A stretch of DNA of 64,000 bases from Conus ventricosus (GCA_018398815.1 CM031612.1:3943508-4007507); one strand, 5' to 3'. Counted from the stretch's first letter, positions 33,476 to 44,400 are shown. Numbers and translations are program-made. The notes: generated by a model from the sequence alone, not told the origin.

Positions 33476-34398
33476 AGCACCCGTTTCTCCTGCACCTTCG
33501 TGCCCAAACGTGCCTCTCTATACACCTCTGCGAACTTCAACAACTCTCCTGCTGTCTCTGGCTGTCTCTCTTTCAAATGTATGGTTAACTCAGGGCCGCA
33601 ACCTGACAAAATCTGTTCTTTCATAACTAGCTCTTTCAATTCAGCGAACTCCTTTTTCGTACCACTCAACTCTAACCATTTCTCAAAATAGTGATCTAGA
33701 CGTGCACCAAACTGAGTGTACGTTTCCCCTGCTTGCAATCTAGCTGAACGAAATTTCTTTCTGAATCCTTCCTCTGTGAGGTCAAATCCCTTCATCAATG
33801 ATTCCTTCACAGCACCAAAATCAGATTGGGTGTCTGCTGGTAATGCAGTGAAAATCTGTAATGCCTTACCAGTCAATAGCGCTGACAAAATGACTGCCCA
33901 CTCTTCTGGAGGCCAACCCTGACTGGTCGCAAACGTTTCGAAACGACTGATGTATGCATCAATCGAATCGGTTCCTTCAGAGAATTTTGGCAACTTGGGT
34001 CGGGGAGCGTAACTGCGCACAGAGTCACTGGAAACTGAACTCCCATCCTCGGTGGTCTCCCTTTGTATTCTCACTTTCTCTAACTCTAGTTGAACCTTTA
34101 GTCTTTCTGTTTCCTGCGTTTCCCTAGCTTTAATCCTTTCTGTTTCCTGCTTCATTCTTTCTGTTTCCTGCGCTTCCCTTAGTCTTTCTGTTTCCTGCGT
34201 TTCTTTATCATTGTTAGCCTGAATCCTTAATTTTTCTATTTCTTGCGCTTCTACTGCGACACGCCGTCTTTCCGCGCGTTCATCTCTTTCCATCTTTTGT
34301 TGGTTTTCAACAAATGCACGCAACTCATCTCCTGAGTAACCTAAATCACGAGCGACGCTCACAAGTTGTTCAATAGGGGTGTTCTTTTCTTCCGCCAT
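33388..34398 (-). CDS. Ty3 gag, SCAN-like capsid, carboxyl end deleted
   Basis: I chose the ATG at 34398 (MAEEKNTPIEQL); the frame is open further upstream but only across leader and a poly-A run. Residues of about 45-150 form a Lys/Glu/Arg coiled coil with ERLREAQETERMK-type repeats. Next comes a Ser-rich linker, then a capsid region: PKLPKFSEGTDSIDAYISRF, FRKKFRSARLQAGETYTQF and LKELVMKEQILSGCGPEL. The last part resembles the SCAN domain, which has been proposed to derive from a Gmr1-like capsid. A zinc knuckle would be expected next but is absent: the frame runs into integrase sequence out of frame, so the last 30 or so codons are not gag. The body of the gene is uninterrupted. Confidence 0.8.
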   Translation of the reverse strand: MAEEKNTPIEQLVSVARDLGYSGDELRAFVENQQKMERDERAERRRVAVEAQEIEKLRIQANNDKETQETERLREAQETERMKQETERIKARETQETERLKVQLELEKVRIQRETTEDGSSVSSDSVRSYAPRPKLPKFSEGTDSIDAYISRFETFATSQGWPPEEWAVILSALLTGKALQIFTALPADTQSDFGAVKESLMKGFDLTEEGFRKKFRSARLQAGETYTQFGARLDHYFEKWLELSGTKKEFAELKELVMKEQILSGCGPELTIHLKERQPETAGELLKFAEVYREARLGTKVQEKRVLGTGMRRVRLQRKVCRRLGSFKRSNMTGR

Positions 34399-34607
34399 TA
34401 TAACTTCTTTTTTTTTTTTTTTGAACAAGATTTTACTACTACGACAGCCAAACTGGTGGTTACCGACACGAGTGACGTGATAGCACAATCCTATGAATGA
34501 TGAATTAGCTTGGGACAACGTAATTAGTTTTTATAAGACGCCTAGCGCCTGACCCAACTATCAGAGCGAATTATAGGCAATCTGTGCGAAATGAGTACTC
34601 TGGGGCT

Positions 34608-34680
34608 GAAATGCCAAGCCTAGTATTAACTATCTTGGAAGCAATGCCAAGCCTAGTATTTAACTATCTTGGGAACATAC
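34608..34680. repeat. Short tandem duplication in the Ty3 leader
   Basis: ATGCCAAGCCTAGTATT(T)AACTATCTTGG(G)AA occurs twice in a row, about 35 bp per unit. It lies between the primer-binding site and gag. Confidence 0.85.
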
Positions 34681-34776
34681 AGTAAGACAACCCCTTGTCT
34701 TAGGATTACAATACTTGAATCCCACCCAGCTTCCTCTCTGAGAAGTTGAACAATTATAATAAATGGGCCAGAATAT

Positions 34777-34798
34777 CCTGGCAGGCTCGCCAATAAAT
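34777..34798 (-). other. Candidate primer-binding site of Ty3 element
   Basis: On the minus strand the 5' LTR ends in GAGGTTGACA and is followed by ATTTATTGGCGAGCCTGC. The TGGCGAGCC... word is in the position of a tRNA primer-binding site. I cannot name the tRNA. Confidence 0.55.
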
Positions 34799-36440
34799 TG
34801 TCAACCTCGGGTGATGTCGATGGAGGAAGGACTAGCGCACAGCCCAAACACACTCACAGCTTGCTTACAATCTCATTCATATATCATGCATTCGTCACAT
34901 CAAACCACTAGTAAAGTCTATAACTTTACTACACATGATCATAGAAAGAAACATCAATGCATATGGAATCAAACAAAATAAAACATTCTCTCTTTCCTGA
35001 ACTTCACAAAATCATTTATCTAAAACATCATTAACTAACCCGGGTATAAATAGATTTCTACTTTACCTGGCCAGGTGATCTTAACTATTCACGAATCACT
35101 GTCTTTTTCTTTTCCTTTTTTTTCTTTTCACTGTCACTTTCACAACACGACACAACTGCTGGCGTGGGTCAAGCTGGACCGCTGGCGTTGGTCAGGTTGG
35201 ACTGCCGATGAAAGTGGCGCTGGCCAAGTATGAGGTCGAACCCCCGGTTCAGATGGAACAGCGACTATCAACATCGATCTGTTCTCCTTTCTTCTTCCTG
35301 CATTAACGCATTGCACTCTCTCTCTCTCTCCTAGTCTGCCCTATCAAATGGACATGGTTGCTTTTCTTTTCTTTTTTTTCTTTTCTTTCTTTTCCTCTTC
35401 ATTAGTTAGCAACTCTCTCTCTCCACATCTCCCCTAGTCCTTCCTCTGCAGACTATCTCATGCTAATCTCTCAACTTGGTTCTCTTCTCTCCTCCCGGCC
35501 CTCATCTCTCTGCTTCTCTCTCGTCAGAGCTTACACAGAGCCTCTTCCTCTGTCTCTCTCTGTTCGTTCTGTGCAGACTATCTGGTGCTAATGCTTAAAC
35601 TTCACTCCTCTCATCTCTCTGCCTTTCTCCTGCAGAGACTACACCCAGAACCTCTCTCTCTCTCTGTCTCTCTGTTCGTTCTTTTTTTTTCTCCTCCTCT
35701 CTTCATCTCTCTGCCTTTTTCTCTCGTGCAGAGACTTACACCCAGAACCTCCTCATCTCTCTCTCCCTGTTCTGTCTTCCTCCTCCTCTCTTCATCTCTC
35801 TACCTTTTCTCTCGTGCAGAGACTTACACCCAGAACCCCCTCATCTCTCTCTCCTGTTCGTTCTCATCTCCCTGCCTTCCTGTAGGCGAGAGCCTACTCC
35901 CGAACTTCTTCCTCTCCCTCTCTGTCTGTTCGTTCTTTTTCCGTTCCCCCCTCTCTCTCACTCACGCATTCCTTTATGCCCTAACTCCGTGTCCAAGGGC
36001 CAGTACCATTGGTCAGTATTTTTACCGCCTGATACCCGAAGTTATCTCCCTCTAATTCCATTGGATATTCAAATCATGACAGTCACGCCTACACGCCTTA
36101 CTCTCTGTGGTGGTCAATTGGTCATTTAATTGATTAGCTAGATTTCACCCCACCACGCACTACCTTCCCCCTTTCCTACTTAACTGGCGCCGTGTGGCTT
36201 AACGTGTGGGCACTGGTCAGTGTAATTGGCTAGATGAGTCTGGGTAGGCGCTGAGACGTCTGACCAGACCTATCGAGACTGTCGGTCCAGCCACTCAGAC
36301 TGTCTGCTGTCTCCTCGCTGTGCTAAATTGGCTGGATGCGACGCTTGAAGGCGTCGGGATGTCTGAGTCGGGCTTAAGCCGATTCGAACCGGCTGGCAAC
36401 TAACCACGACTTTGCTTGTGTTTATTTTTGACCGTGACTA
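34799..36440 (-). repeat. LTR of Ty3 element (5' LTR, clean copy)
   Basis: Starts TGTCAACCTCGGGTGATG and ends TTTTTGACCGTGAC(T)A on the plus strand. It is 1642 bp, partner of 30171-31836. A long CT-rich tract (about 35300-35960) has four or more repeats of a CTCTCGTGCAGAGACTTACACCC-like block of about 95 bp. The element promoter should lie in this LTR, read leftwards, but I could not place a TATA box with confidence. Confidence 0.85.
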
Positions 36441-36445
36441 CTGAC
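36441..36445. repeat. Target-site duplication CTGAC (right)
   Basis: Matches 30166-30170. Confidence 0.7.
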
Positions 36446-36665
36446 TCAGATGCAGACAGGAAACAATCAGGATAAACCTAGTGGCAACACCTTGGCTGAC
36501 CCACACAGGGAGCAATCAGGATAAACCTAGTGGCAACACCTTGGCTGACCCACACAGGAAACAATCAGGATAAACCTAGTGGCAACACCTTGGCTGACTC
36601 AGATGCACACAGGAAACATATCAGGATAAACCTAGTGGCAACACCTTGGCTGACTCAGATGCAGA
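36446..36665 (+). repeat. Tandem repeat flanking the Ty3 element (right part)
   Basis: Four to five clean units of about 47-55 bp: CACACAGGAAACAATCAGG, ATAAACCTAGTGGCAACACC, TTGGCTGAC(C/T)CA. Two units carry an extra TCAGATGCA. Confidence 0.9.
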
Positions 36666-36740
36666 CTTTGAGATGAACTCGGAAGCACACATACCATGGA
36701 AATAATGTACAACCACTTGGATAGGTTTTAGCCAAAGCTG

Positions 36741-36758
36741 GTGTGTTGTGTGTGTGTG

Positions 36759-36842
<84 letters not shown>

Positions 36843-36895
36843 TGTGTGCGCGCGCTCGCGCGCGTCCGTGCGTGCGTGTGTGTATGTGTTTCAGT
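36741..36895 (+). repeat. Compound microsatellite (TG)n-(TGCG)n-(TG)n
   Basis: GTGT runs, then about 12 TGCG units, then alternating CG/TG. Alternating purine-pyrimidine sequence of this kind can form left-handed DNA. Cys/Val/Arg-rich frames here are repeat read-through. Confidence 0.95.
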
Positions 36896-36989
36896 TTCAG
36901 TTTCATCAAGGAGGCATCACGATTGCGGACTAGTCCATATGCGCTACACCACATCCGCTTAGGTTCTGAGACAACACTACGCATGATTT

Positions 36990-37293
36990 GAAGCTGATGG
37001 ATAAATGACTTAACAAGTAAGATGAGAGAATTGAAGAAGAGGGTCTCGTGGCTACGACATAGCAGATGTCTGACCTACGCATTAGCCCATTGCGCTGGTC
37101 AGACCTTGAGTGCTTACCTTACGTTGGTTGTCTTTTTTCCGTTTTGGTATGTGTGTGTAGTGAATGTACACGTGCGTGTATGGATGTGTAGGCACGAGCC
37201 CATATGTGTGCGTGTGCGCATGTGTGTGTGTGTATGTGTGTGCGCATGCGTGTGTGCGCGCACGTGTGTGTGGTATACGTGCACGAAAACACG

Positions 37294-37342
<49 letters not shown>

Positions 37343-37378
37343 CGACAAGAACAACAACTCCTCCCCCTCAAACCCCTT

Positions 37379-37419
<41 letters not shown>

Positions 37420-38480
37420 GTGCGGGGGAGGGGAGGGGGGTATGTGTGTGTGTGTGTGGGTGGGGGGGGGGAGGGGGGAGGGGAGGGCACTAGTTCGGGG
37501 GCCCACTACCTATGGTGAAATCAGAGAAAGTTTCTTCGCCGACACTTAATTCCTTCCACCACATACGCTATCCATGCAAGGCCAGCGTTTTTGCTGCCAC
37601 CTCCTCTGCGTGGGCCCAGTGACGCGCAGCGAAGGGGAGCGACATCCTGGGACATGTCTGAGAACATAGGGCAGCATTTACCAGGATCCATCTGAAATCA
37701 CTTACGTGACTTTTGGAAGGGGAAAAAAAGTAAACGGAAAAAAAAAAAAGACACGAAAGCAGATCCAATCTCCAGGTTTTCACCACAGTCCGTTGCCAAT
37801 AAACACAAGCAGGCAGCTTAGTTTCAGTCTAGAGCAACACATTAACACACATTGCAGACGAACACGAACTTAAACTAGATTATGAGTGAACTCCCACAAG
37901 ATCTCAAACTTGGAAGAGGTCGCTCTACAAACACTTACCCGGACAGAGACGACTGCGGCGTATGCTAGCGAGACATGTCACGTTGGCTGTACGTCGTGGC
38001 GGACAGACAAACTCTCAGAAGAAGTGGAACGAATTCCACTATTCCACTTTGTCTGATTTTCTCAGCGACGGTGAATTATTGGACCAGGACGTAACTTTGA
38101 TTTGCAGTTGGCGAGAACTGAAAAAAAAAAAAAAAAAGTAAGAAAATAGAAAAACCAGATTTTCCGTTACTTTGTACAATCCCAAACGTGAAAACAAGCA
38201 AACAAACAAACAAACAAAAACAGACACATCGGACATCATGTCTGCATCCAACCATACTTGCCAGACAATTCTGATCCGGCTTCTCTCGATGTGTAGACCC
38301 ATAAGAGTTCCTTACACACACCGTCCCATCATCATCGTGTTACACGTCACAGAGATGTCGCTGGAATTAGTTTCCTCAACATACTTTCACCTGACGCGCT
38401 GTCCACAAAACCCTCTGGCTGTGGCATGGCAATAGAATGCATTATGTTCTCGGTTCAGTTTACTTGGGACTTAGCCTCAC
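36990..38480. other. Intergenic, microsatellite-rich, no gene seen
   Basis: GT/TG-rich from about 37150 to 37275. A CGCG core and CA run follow at about 37297-37340, a second CA run at 37380-37418, then GT and poly-G purine tracts to 37490. The rest is unique sequence with no recognisable coding motif. Poly-A tracts lie at about 37738 and 38120, and an AAAC run near 38190. Confidence 0.6.
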
Positions 38481-39010
38481 GGCTTTTAGTGTCCCAATCA
38501 TCTTATTTATGTAAATAAATAGTGGTTGCATAATGCATGCATATGCTCAGGGTTTATTTTGCTCTGTTCTGTCAGTCAAATTGGAATGTTAACATTTTTA
38601 ACTTTGCGTTAGTATCCAGAAGGTTTTTAAAAGTATTCAAATCTTTTGCTTTTTTAATGTGTGCAGGTAGTTTGTTCCAATATGGTGCCACTCTGTTACT
38701 AAAGGAAAATTTTCTAATATTAGTGCGACAATATTTAATTTGGATTTTTTTAGCAGAATTTCTTGTAATTTGATCGGAGGTTAGTTGAAAAAATCTGTTA
38801 AATTTGTACTGTTAAGTCCTTAAATGCTTGTGAGTCTCAATCAAGTCTCCCTTTATTCGTCGGAACTTTAACGATGGTAAATTTAACCTCCGCAATCGAT
38901 CTGCATAGCTTAGATGTTTAAACTTTTTGATTAACAGTGGCTCTTCTTTGCACTGTCTCAATACTCACCGATTGCCCTTTAAGTAGGACACCATATCACA
39001 TTTCCATACT
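38481..39010 (-). pseudogene. LINE 3' fragment: carboxyl end of reverse transcriptase
   Basis: The minus strand reads HLEYGNVIWCPT (about 38980-39015), then across stops LSYADRLRRLNLPSLKFRR (about 38860-38915), a KGDLIETYKHL-like piece, and RVAPYWNKLP (about 38670-38700), followed by KDLNTFKRLLD. This succession is the standard carboxyl end of CR1/jockey-type RTs. A short non-coding tail follows to about 38480. It is truncated at its 5' end near 39015. Confidence 0.8.
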
Positions 39011-39226
39011 CCAGGTGGTGTCTAACAAATCTCGGCGGGTTCTTCGTGTTGTCACACTGGGGACGCTGCCCTGTCAGTACCCGTAGCCCCACGTAGTAGT
39101 AGCATGGTGAAGACAGGCATGGTGTTTCTTGAGCCTGATGCGCGGACAGTGTCGCCTGACCAGACAGGCTATTTCTTATATCTAGTTGCAAAGCGAGACG
39201 ACTGCAGGCGGAAATCCAAACAAATC

Positions 39227-39613
39227 CCAAACAAATGCCAGCGAACCGCCCAGAGAACGCGGACAAACGAGCCACAAGACAAAACACGACGCGTTTCGAC
39301 CTCTTAGGTCTTCATCTGGTGATAATTAAACGAATAAAACAACGAAAATTCACTTAGCTTTGGTCGCTTCAGATTGCTCAGGCTTCAGCGCAAGGAAGAA
39401 GGCGTTGAATGAGAACGAGGCTCGTTCTCATTCAACGCCTTCTTCCTTGCGCTGAAGCCTGAGCAATCTGAAGCGACCAAAGCTAAGTGAATTTTCGTTG
39501 TTTTATTCGTTTAATTATCACCAGATGAAGACCTAAGAGGTCGAAACGCGTCGTGTTTTGTCTTGTGGCTCGTTTGTCCGCGTTCTCTGGGCGGTTCGCT
39601 GGCATTTGTTTGG
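39227..39613. repeat. 387-bp near-perfect palindrome
   Basis: Arms of 193 bp (39227-39419 and 39421-39613) are exact reverse complements by my reading, with a 1-bp centre (39420). Each arm contains GATGAAGACCTAAGAGGTCG followed by AAACGCGTC (plus strand at about 39524-39555, minus strand at about 39285-39316). This resembles a hammerhead-type core: GATGA, a 5-bp GACCT/AGGTC stem, then GAAAC. Such cores are known in Penelope-like elements, whose terminal repeats are often inverted. The short region outside the right arm repeats TTTGTTTGGATTT. A fold-back artefact of library or assembly is the main alternative. Confidence 0.85.
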
Positions 39614-40274
39614 ATTTATTTCTTATAATTAAGTTAATTGTGGTTTGTAATGCCGGCATGATCGTTGTGACCGGAAAAGTCACCATTCGGATATGTTTTC
39701 GCCAGGTTTCAATTCCCAGGTACATTGATTTGTCAGCAGTGTGCCGTCATTAAAAAATGAAGAAGTAGAAAAAAAGGAAATGTTTTCATTATAGCTGTTA
39801 CGGATGGTGTGCGGTGCGTGTTTTGCTGTCTGACTCTCACCTGGAGAAGTTTGGATGCGTGTACGACTTTTCCCTACACACACCCACACCACACGAATAT
39901 AGATAGCCAGGCAACAAGTCAAGTCTGTACTTTTTTCTTCTTGCTGCCTGAACCATCAAAAAAAAAAAAAGAAAGAAAAAAAAGTGCATAATACACCTAA
40001 TAAGGACAATCAGGTATATCAATTAGTTTACGCCACGACCAGAGGGCGCGCAACAACACTAGGCACTACACAGTCACAACAACACATTTCTTTTCACACA
40101 GCAGGCCAGGTTGGCACCCACACACCAGAAGAACACAAGTCGACTCGACGGAAAACGAACCCGCTCACGGAGGTAGGTTCGTGGAGTCCTTCCAGGGACT
40201 CCCACACAGCAGAAGAAACACAAGTCGTCGTCCCGACGAACTCTGAAGCCCTTTCTCACTCCAGCCCGCTGCTA
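39614..40274. other. Intergenic, nothing recognised
   Basis: No coding motif on either strand. There is a poly-A/GAAA tract at about 39958-39985. A CACACAGCAG and ACACAAGTCG(A/T)C pair of short direct repeats occurs at about 40095-40230. Confidence 0.5.
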
Positions 40275-40470
40275 ACCACGCGAACAGCCTCTCGACATCC
40301 CCCACGGGGCAGAGACGGCGGCTGGGCTCGTGCTGCAAACCCCACACCCGGTTGGCAGTGCACGTACGATGTCTACTGACCCTCGGTCAGCCTCTCAATA
40401 CCCAGGTGGGGCAGAGACAGTGGCTGGGCTCAGGCTGCACCCCACACCCGGATGGCAGTCAGTTCCAGGT
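40275..40470 (+). repeat. Tandem duplication of about 105 bp
   Basis: Two imperfect copies share CAGCCTCTC, GGGGCAGAGAC, GGCTGGGCTC, GCTGCA and CCCCACACCCGG(A/T)TGGCAGT (about 40286-40363 and 40388-40465). Confidence 0.8.
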
Positions 40471-40928
40471 CGGACACGGGGCTTCACCGACACCTGGGGG
40501 AACTGATAGCTACCTTGATTATCTAGCCTACTTCCAACACTTTTCCCATAATACATTTCACTGGAACTTGGGGGAAAATTACCCATAACAGAATCTACAA
40601 AGTTTCAATGCAGTGGGTGCATTACAATAGAACATTTTCTTTGATTAACACTATGATTTTTTACATTGAAGGAAAGGATTTCCACATGGAACTCGTTTTC
40701 GAAGTACCAAGAATACAATTATAAGACATAAAGGAACGAATTCCGTTTGTCCCATTTTATCAAGAAAAGAATGTTTTTATCATATCACATCATCACTAGG
40801 GGTGTGGTATGAATGCTGTCTTTTAAACAAGAAAGTAGGATTTTTTTTTAAAGTAACAAATGCGCACACCCGGGTCACTTAAAGTCTATGGAGACGACGT
40901 GACGATTGATTTGAAGATTTGAAGCTCT

Positions 40929-40959
<31 letters not shown>

Positions 40960-42040
40960 TACGACGACCCCCACTGCAACTCACCCACTACTGCCGGCAG
41001 TTGCCACAATGACCAGAGCATACTACATAATGTAGTATGCTCTGCAATGACGCAGACCTACGTCTGCATTAGGCTAACCTTGTCCTCAAAGGGCCTCAGG
41101 CCGATAGGACGTGAAACTCACCCTCAACGTCAACTGTTGCATTGTGGGCTTAAAAGTTCCCATTTAAAATGTTACACTTTAAAATTTGATAATTTCGACA
41201 TCCAACAACGATGTTGTGGTGTCCTCACTGCATTCGTTTGTGTGGCTCACGAATTCACATTTGGAGGGGAAAAGCTCGCCTTTGAAGACGACTTGTTTGC
41301 TTTCTTTCGTTGCGTTGAGGTCAAGTTGTTTTATCAAAAGGTTAGGGGAGTTCAGTAGTCAGAGCTGCCGAGACAACAGCTTAGCATTAGTTTCAGAGTA
41401 GTCGCCCTGGAAAGCAATCTGCCGAAACTGTTGAAGGGATCAAGGTAACGACAACCAGCTGGTCTTCTTATCTCTTGCCCCGTGCATTTGAGAGCAGGGA
41501 TAGATATGTTACTTTGGAGTGCTGGAAAACAGACAGATCAGGAAGAACGCATACTATCAGTACACTAGAATACTTTACAACGTGGTATTTTTTTTTCTTT
41601 CTCCGTTTTGTAAGTAGACCATCGCATCGACGAAGGTTCCCCTTCGTGTATTTAGTGTTACGTCACGGTGAGTGCTGTTGTGCAGTTCTTCACCTCATTT
41701 GTCATTATATGATACTGTCAAAGGCATTAACTTCAGAGCCAGGATTTTGTCAAGCGTTATTAACTGTGGGGGTAAGAGCAGCCATATCCACATTTACTCC
41801 AATGGCCATATTAGGCCTAATGAGAAAAGGATCGATTGAAAACGACGTGCAGTAGTCCGCGCATCGTAACGTCAGCTTATCAACGTCAAGCAGATCTTGC
41901 TTGCTCAGTCAATTAGAAATGTGACTAACTGAATTAGTTCTACTAGGCAGCAGTGAATAAGCTAAATGATGTAAAAGTGCTTGTAGAAGTAGTAGTATCA
42001 GTTGCAAAAGAAGTAGCAGTAGTAGTAGTAGTAGGGACTG
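40471..42040. other. Intergenic, no supported gene
   Basis: Contains a GA run (about 40929-40960), a 31-bp palindrome at 41014-41044 and a (TAG)n run at about 41985-42035. Open frames at 41047-41358 (103 residues) and 41475-41855 (126 residues) show no recognisable domain, signal peptide or splice context; I regard them as unproven. Confidence 0.5.
41014..41044. repeat. 31-bp perfect palindrome
   Basis: CAGAGCATACTACAT, one A, then ATGTAGTATGCTCTG: 15-bp arms with a 1-bp centre. Confidence 0.95.
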
Positions 42041-42044
42041 CTTC

Positions 42045-44400
42045 ATTAGCCTAGACCTCGCGGTCTATCATGTGTCCCCTCTAAATTGCTTCACTTTTTG
42101 GGTCATATGGCATGCTACAATTAATATCTTCATTGCAATCCATCATAGTCATGAAACAATTCTCTAAATTTTGAATCATTATCTAGAAAATTCTTGAAAG
42201 TAGTAATATCAGGTGCAAATTTAATGGTAGTAGGTATTTCATTCCAGTGGTTTAGCAACTCTATAAGAAAATGAAAATTTACGTTGATTTGTGTTACAGT
42301 GCTTTATAAAAATCTTTCCTTCAGAGTTTCTAGTACTCGAAGTTTGTGCAGCAGAAAAGAATGTCTCGATGTCAATTATCATCATAGCCATTAAAGATCT
42401 TATAAACTTGAATTAGGTCACCTCTGATCCTTCTTCCCCTCAGCGAGTGCAGATTCAAATAGATTTCAATCTTTCATTATATGATAAGTTTTTGCAATGC
42501 TTCAGCAATTTGGTAGCTCGTCTTTGAACCTTTTCTAACATTATTGATTGACGCTTTAAAAAAGGGCTCCAAATCGCATTAGCATACTCCAAATGTGGCG
42601 GCTGGCCTGACAAAAGCTTTGTATAATTTCAAAAAAGTATCTTTATCTAAATAAGTAAAACTCCTTTTTATGATACCTAACATCTGGTTAGCTTTATTTA
42701 CCACTCTCTGTAAGTGAGGGTCAAATGACAACCTGCTATCGAAGGTAACACCAAGTCTTTTTCTTCAGTAAGAGCCTCTACTTGGTGATAAACATCATTC
42801 TCCATCATTTTATATTCATTATTTTGATTATTATTCCTGACGTGCAATACACCACACTTGGTCATGTTGAAATACAGATTCCACGACTCAGACCACTCTT
42901 GCAGTTTGTAGATATCGTTTTGAATACAAGTACTCTTTGATGTACAATTGTAAATCTTAGTATCATCTGCGAATATTTTACATGGACTGACAAGGTTAAC
43001 TGGTAGATCACTTATAAAAATAGTGAAAAGAACCGGTCCCAGTATACTTCCTTGAGGGATACCACTAAGTACATTACATTTCTTTGATTTGGCTGCCCCT
43101 ACTCTGACTTGTTGAGTTCTATCACTCAGAAAGTTTTTGATCCATTTTAATAAGGTGCCACCAATACCGTATGCTGCTAGCTTTATAAGGAGTCTCTTAT
43201 GCGGAACCGTATCAAAAGCTTTTCTAAAATCCATGTATATGATATCAGTTCCTTGTCTGCCATCTAGCATTGTTGTTATATCCTCCATAACCTCTAACAG
43301 CTGTGTGACACATGATCGTTTTTTTCGAAAACCATGCTGACATTTAGAATATAAATTATTATCTGTAAAATAGAAGACCATTGAGTCTCTGACAATACTT
43401 TCTAAAACCTTGCATAAGATACAAGTAAGACTTACAGGTCTGTAGTTGCTCGGTTCACATTTTGTACCTTTCTTAAAAATCGCTGTCACCTCTGCCGTTT
43501 TCCAGCCTTCAGGTAATACACAGTTTCAAGTGTCTTATTAAAAAATGAACACAGTGGAACAGATGGTTCCTCACATAGCTCTTTTAGTACCCTTGGTGGC
43601 AATAAATCAGGACCTGTGCCTTATTTGGGTTAAGTTAAGTTGTTTTAATTTACTCTCCACAGCTTTGGGAGTTACTCGAATTTCTGTTAACATTACCCCA
43701 TTTGAATAACATCCTTCTCTCAAGTCCGGAATGTCGCATAAATTTCTTGGGTAAATACACTTGAAAAAATGTATTTAACATTTGAGCCTTATCCATGTCA
43801 TCCACCGCAAATGTACCATCAGGTCTCTTTAATGCACTTATACCTGTACTCATTTTCATTTGCTGTTGCACATACCTCCAAAACTTTTTTGGATTTATTT
43901 TACCTTCATTGGCGATCTGCTTCTCATAATCTCTTCTTATTCTTTTTAACAACTTTTTACATTTGTTTCTTTCCTTTATGTATTTCAGATAAGCATAACC
44001 TGATTTAGTGGTAAAGTATCTTTTGAATAGTTTTTTTTTTATACATCTGAACGCTGTCTTATTCATCCATACAGGTTGTACTTTTTAGTATCCCTAACTT
44101 TAACTTTAGGGATACATTTCTCCATACCATTATGCAGTAATCTTTTTATGTAGTTCCAACTCTCTTCGCTATTCATTTCTGACATCACAGACCAATCATG
44201 ATCATTTACAATCTTTCTAAACTTAAAATAATCACCCTTGCTAAGTTTGTAAATATACTTAACCTGTTTTTTTACTTTTTTATTAGAAATGTGAAGCTGA
44301 AATGCCAAAACATCATGGTCACTTTTACCCACTGGGTCAAGATGCACAATGTTATTTTGTGGATCTGTTTTAGCAAGAACGTGTTCGGTGTACTGTTATG
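42045..44400 (-). mobile_element. LINE (jockey/CR1-type), 5'-truncated in the endonuclease
   Basis: Minus strand. The sequence starts in the last part of an APE-type endonuclease: LDPVGKSDHDVLAFQL, with the conserved SDH, at about 44293-44347. It runs through a basic linker with KKFWRYVQQQMK (about 43650-44066) into RT at 42698-43489. RT landmarks are NYRPVSLTC, GFRKKRSC, YMDFRKAFDTVPHKRLL, LSGIPQGSILGPVL and the catalytic FADD (42962-42973). The thumb and carboxyl part down to about 42150 are out of frame in pieces. Frameshifts occur near 43500-43640 and near 42770. A (TAG)n run at about 41985-42035 may mark the 3' end. This is the best-preserved LINE in the window, but it is inactive. Confidence 0.85.

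Larger units (their letters stand above)
30171..36440 (-). mobile_element. Ty3/Gypsy LTR retrotransposon, Gmr1-like, internally deleted
   Basis: A 6.3-kb element on the minus strand has two LTRs of about 1.65 kb with TGTCA...TGACA ends, a 5-bp target duplication, a primer-binding-site candidate inside the right LTR and a purine tract before the left one. Read on the minus strand, the internal part encodes a gag with a SCAN-like capsid, then the integrase carboxyl end, then the RT start, then the RT thumb and RNase H. Integrase before RT is the Ty1/copia-like order known, within Ty3/Gypsy, from Gmr1-type elements. Protease, most of integrase and the RT catalytic core are missing, so it cannot move by itself, but intact ends could allow movement by enzymes from a full copy. 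Confidence 0.85.

Noticed and set aside
32543..33922. Plus-strand frames over the Ty3 element (103, 126 and 158 residues)
   Set aside because: They are antisense shadows of gag, integrase and RNase H on the minus strand.
34799..36440. Host promoter or gene within the CT-rich tract
   Set aside because: The tract is inside an LTR and its internal repeats explain the open frame at 35585-36055.
41475..41855. 126-residue frame with a hydrophobic centre
   Set aside because: No family match I can see, no start or splice support, and it sits between repeats.
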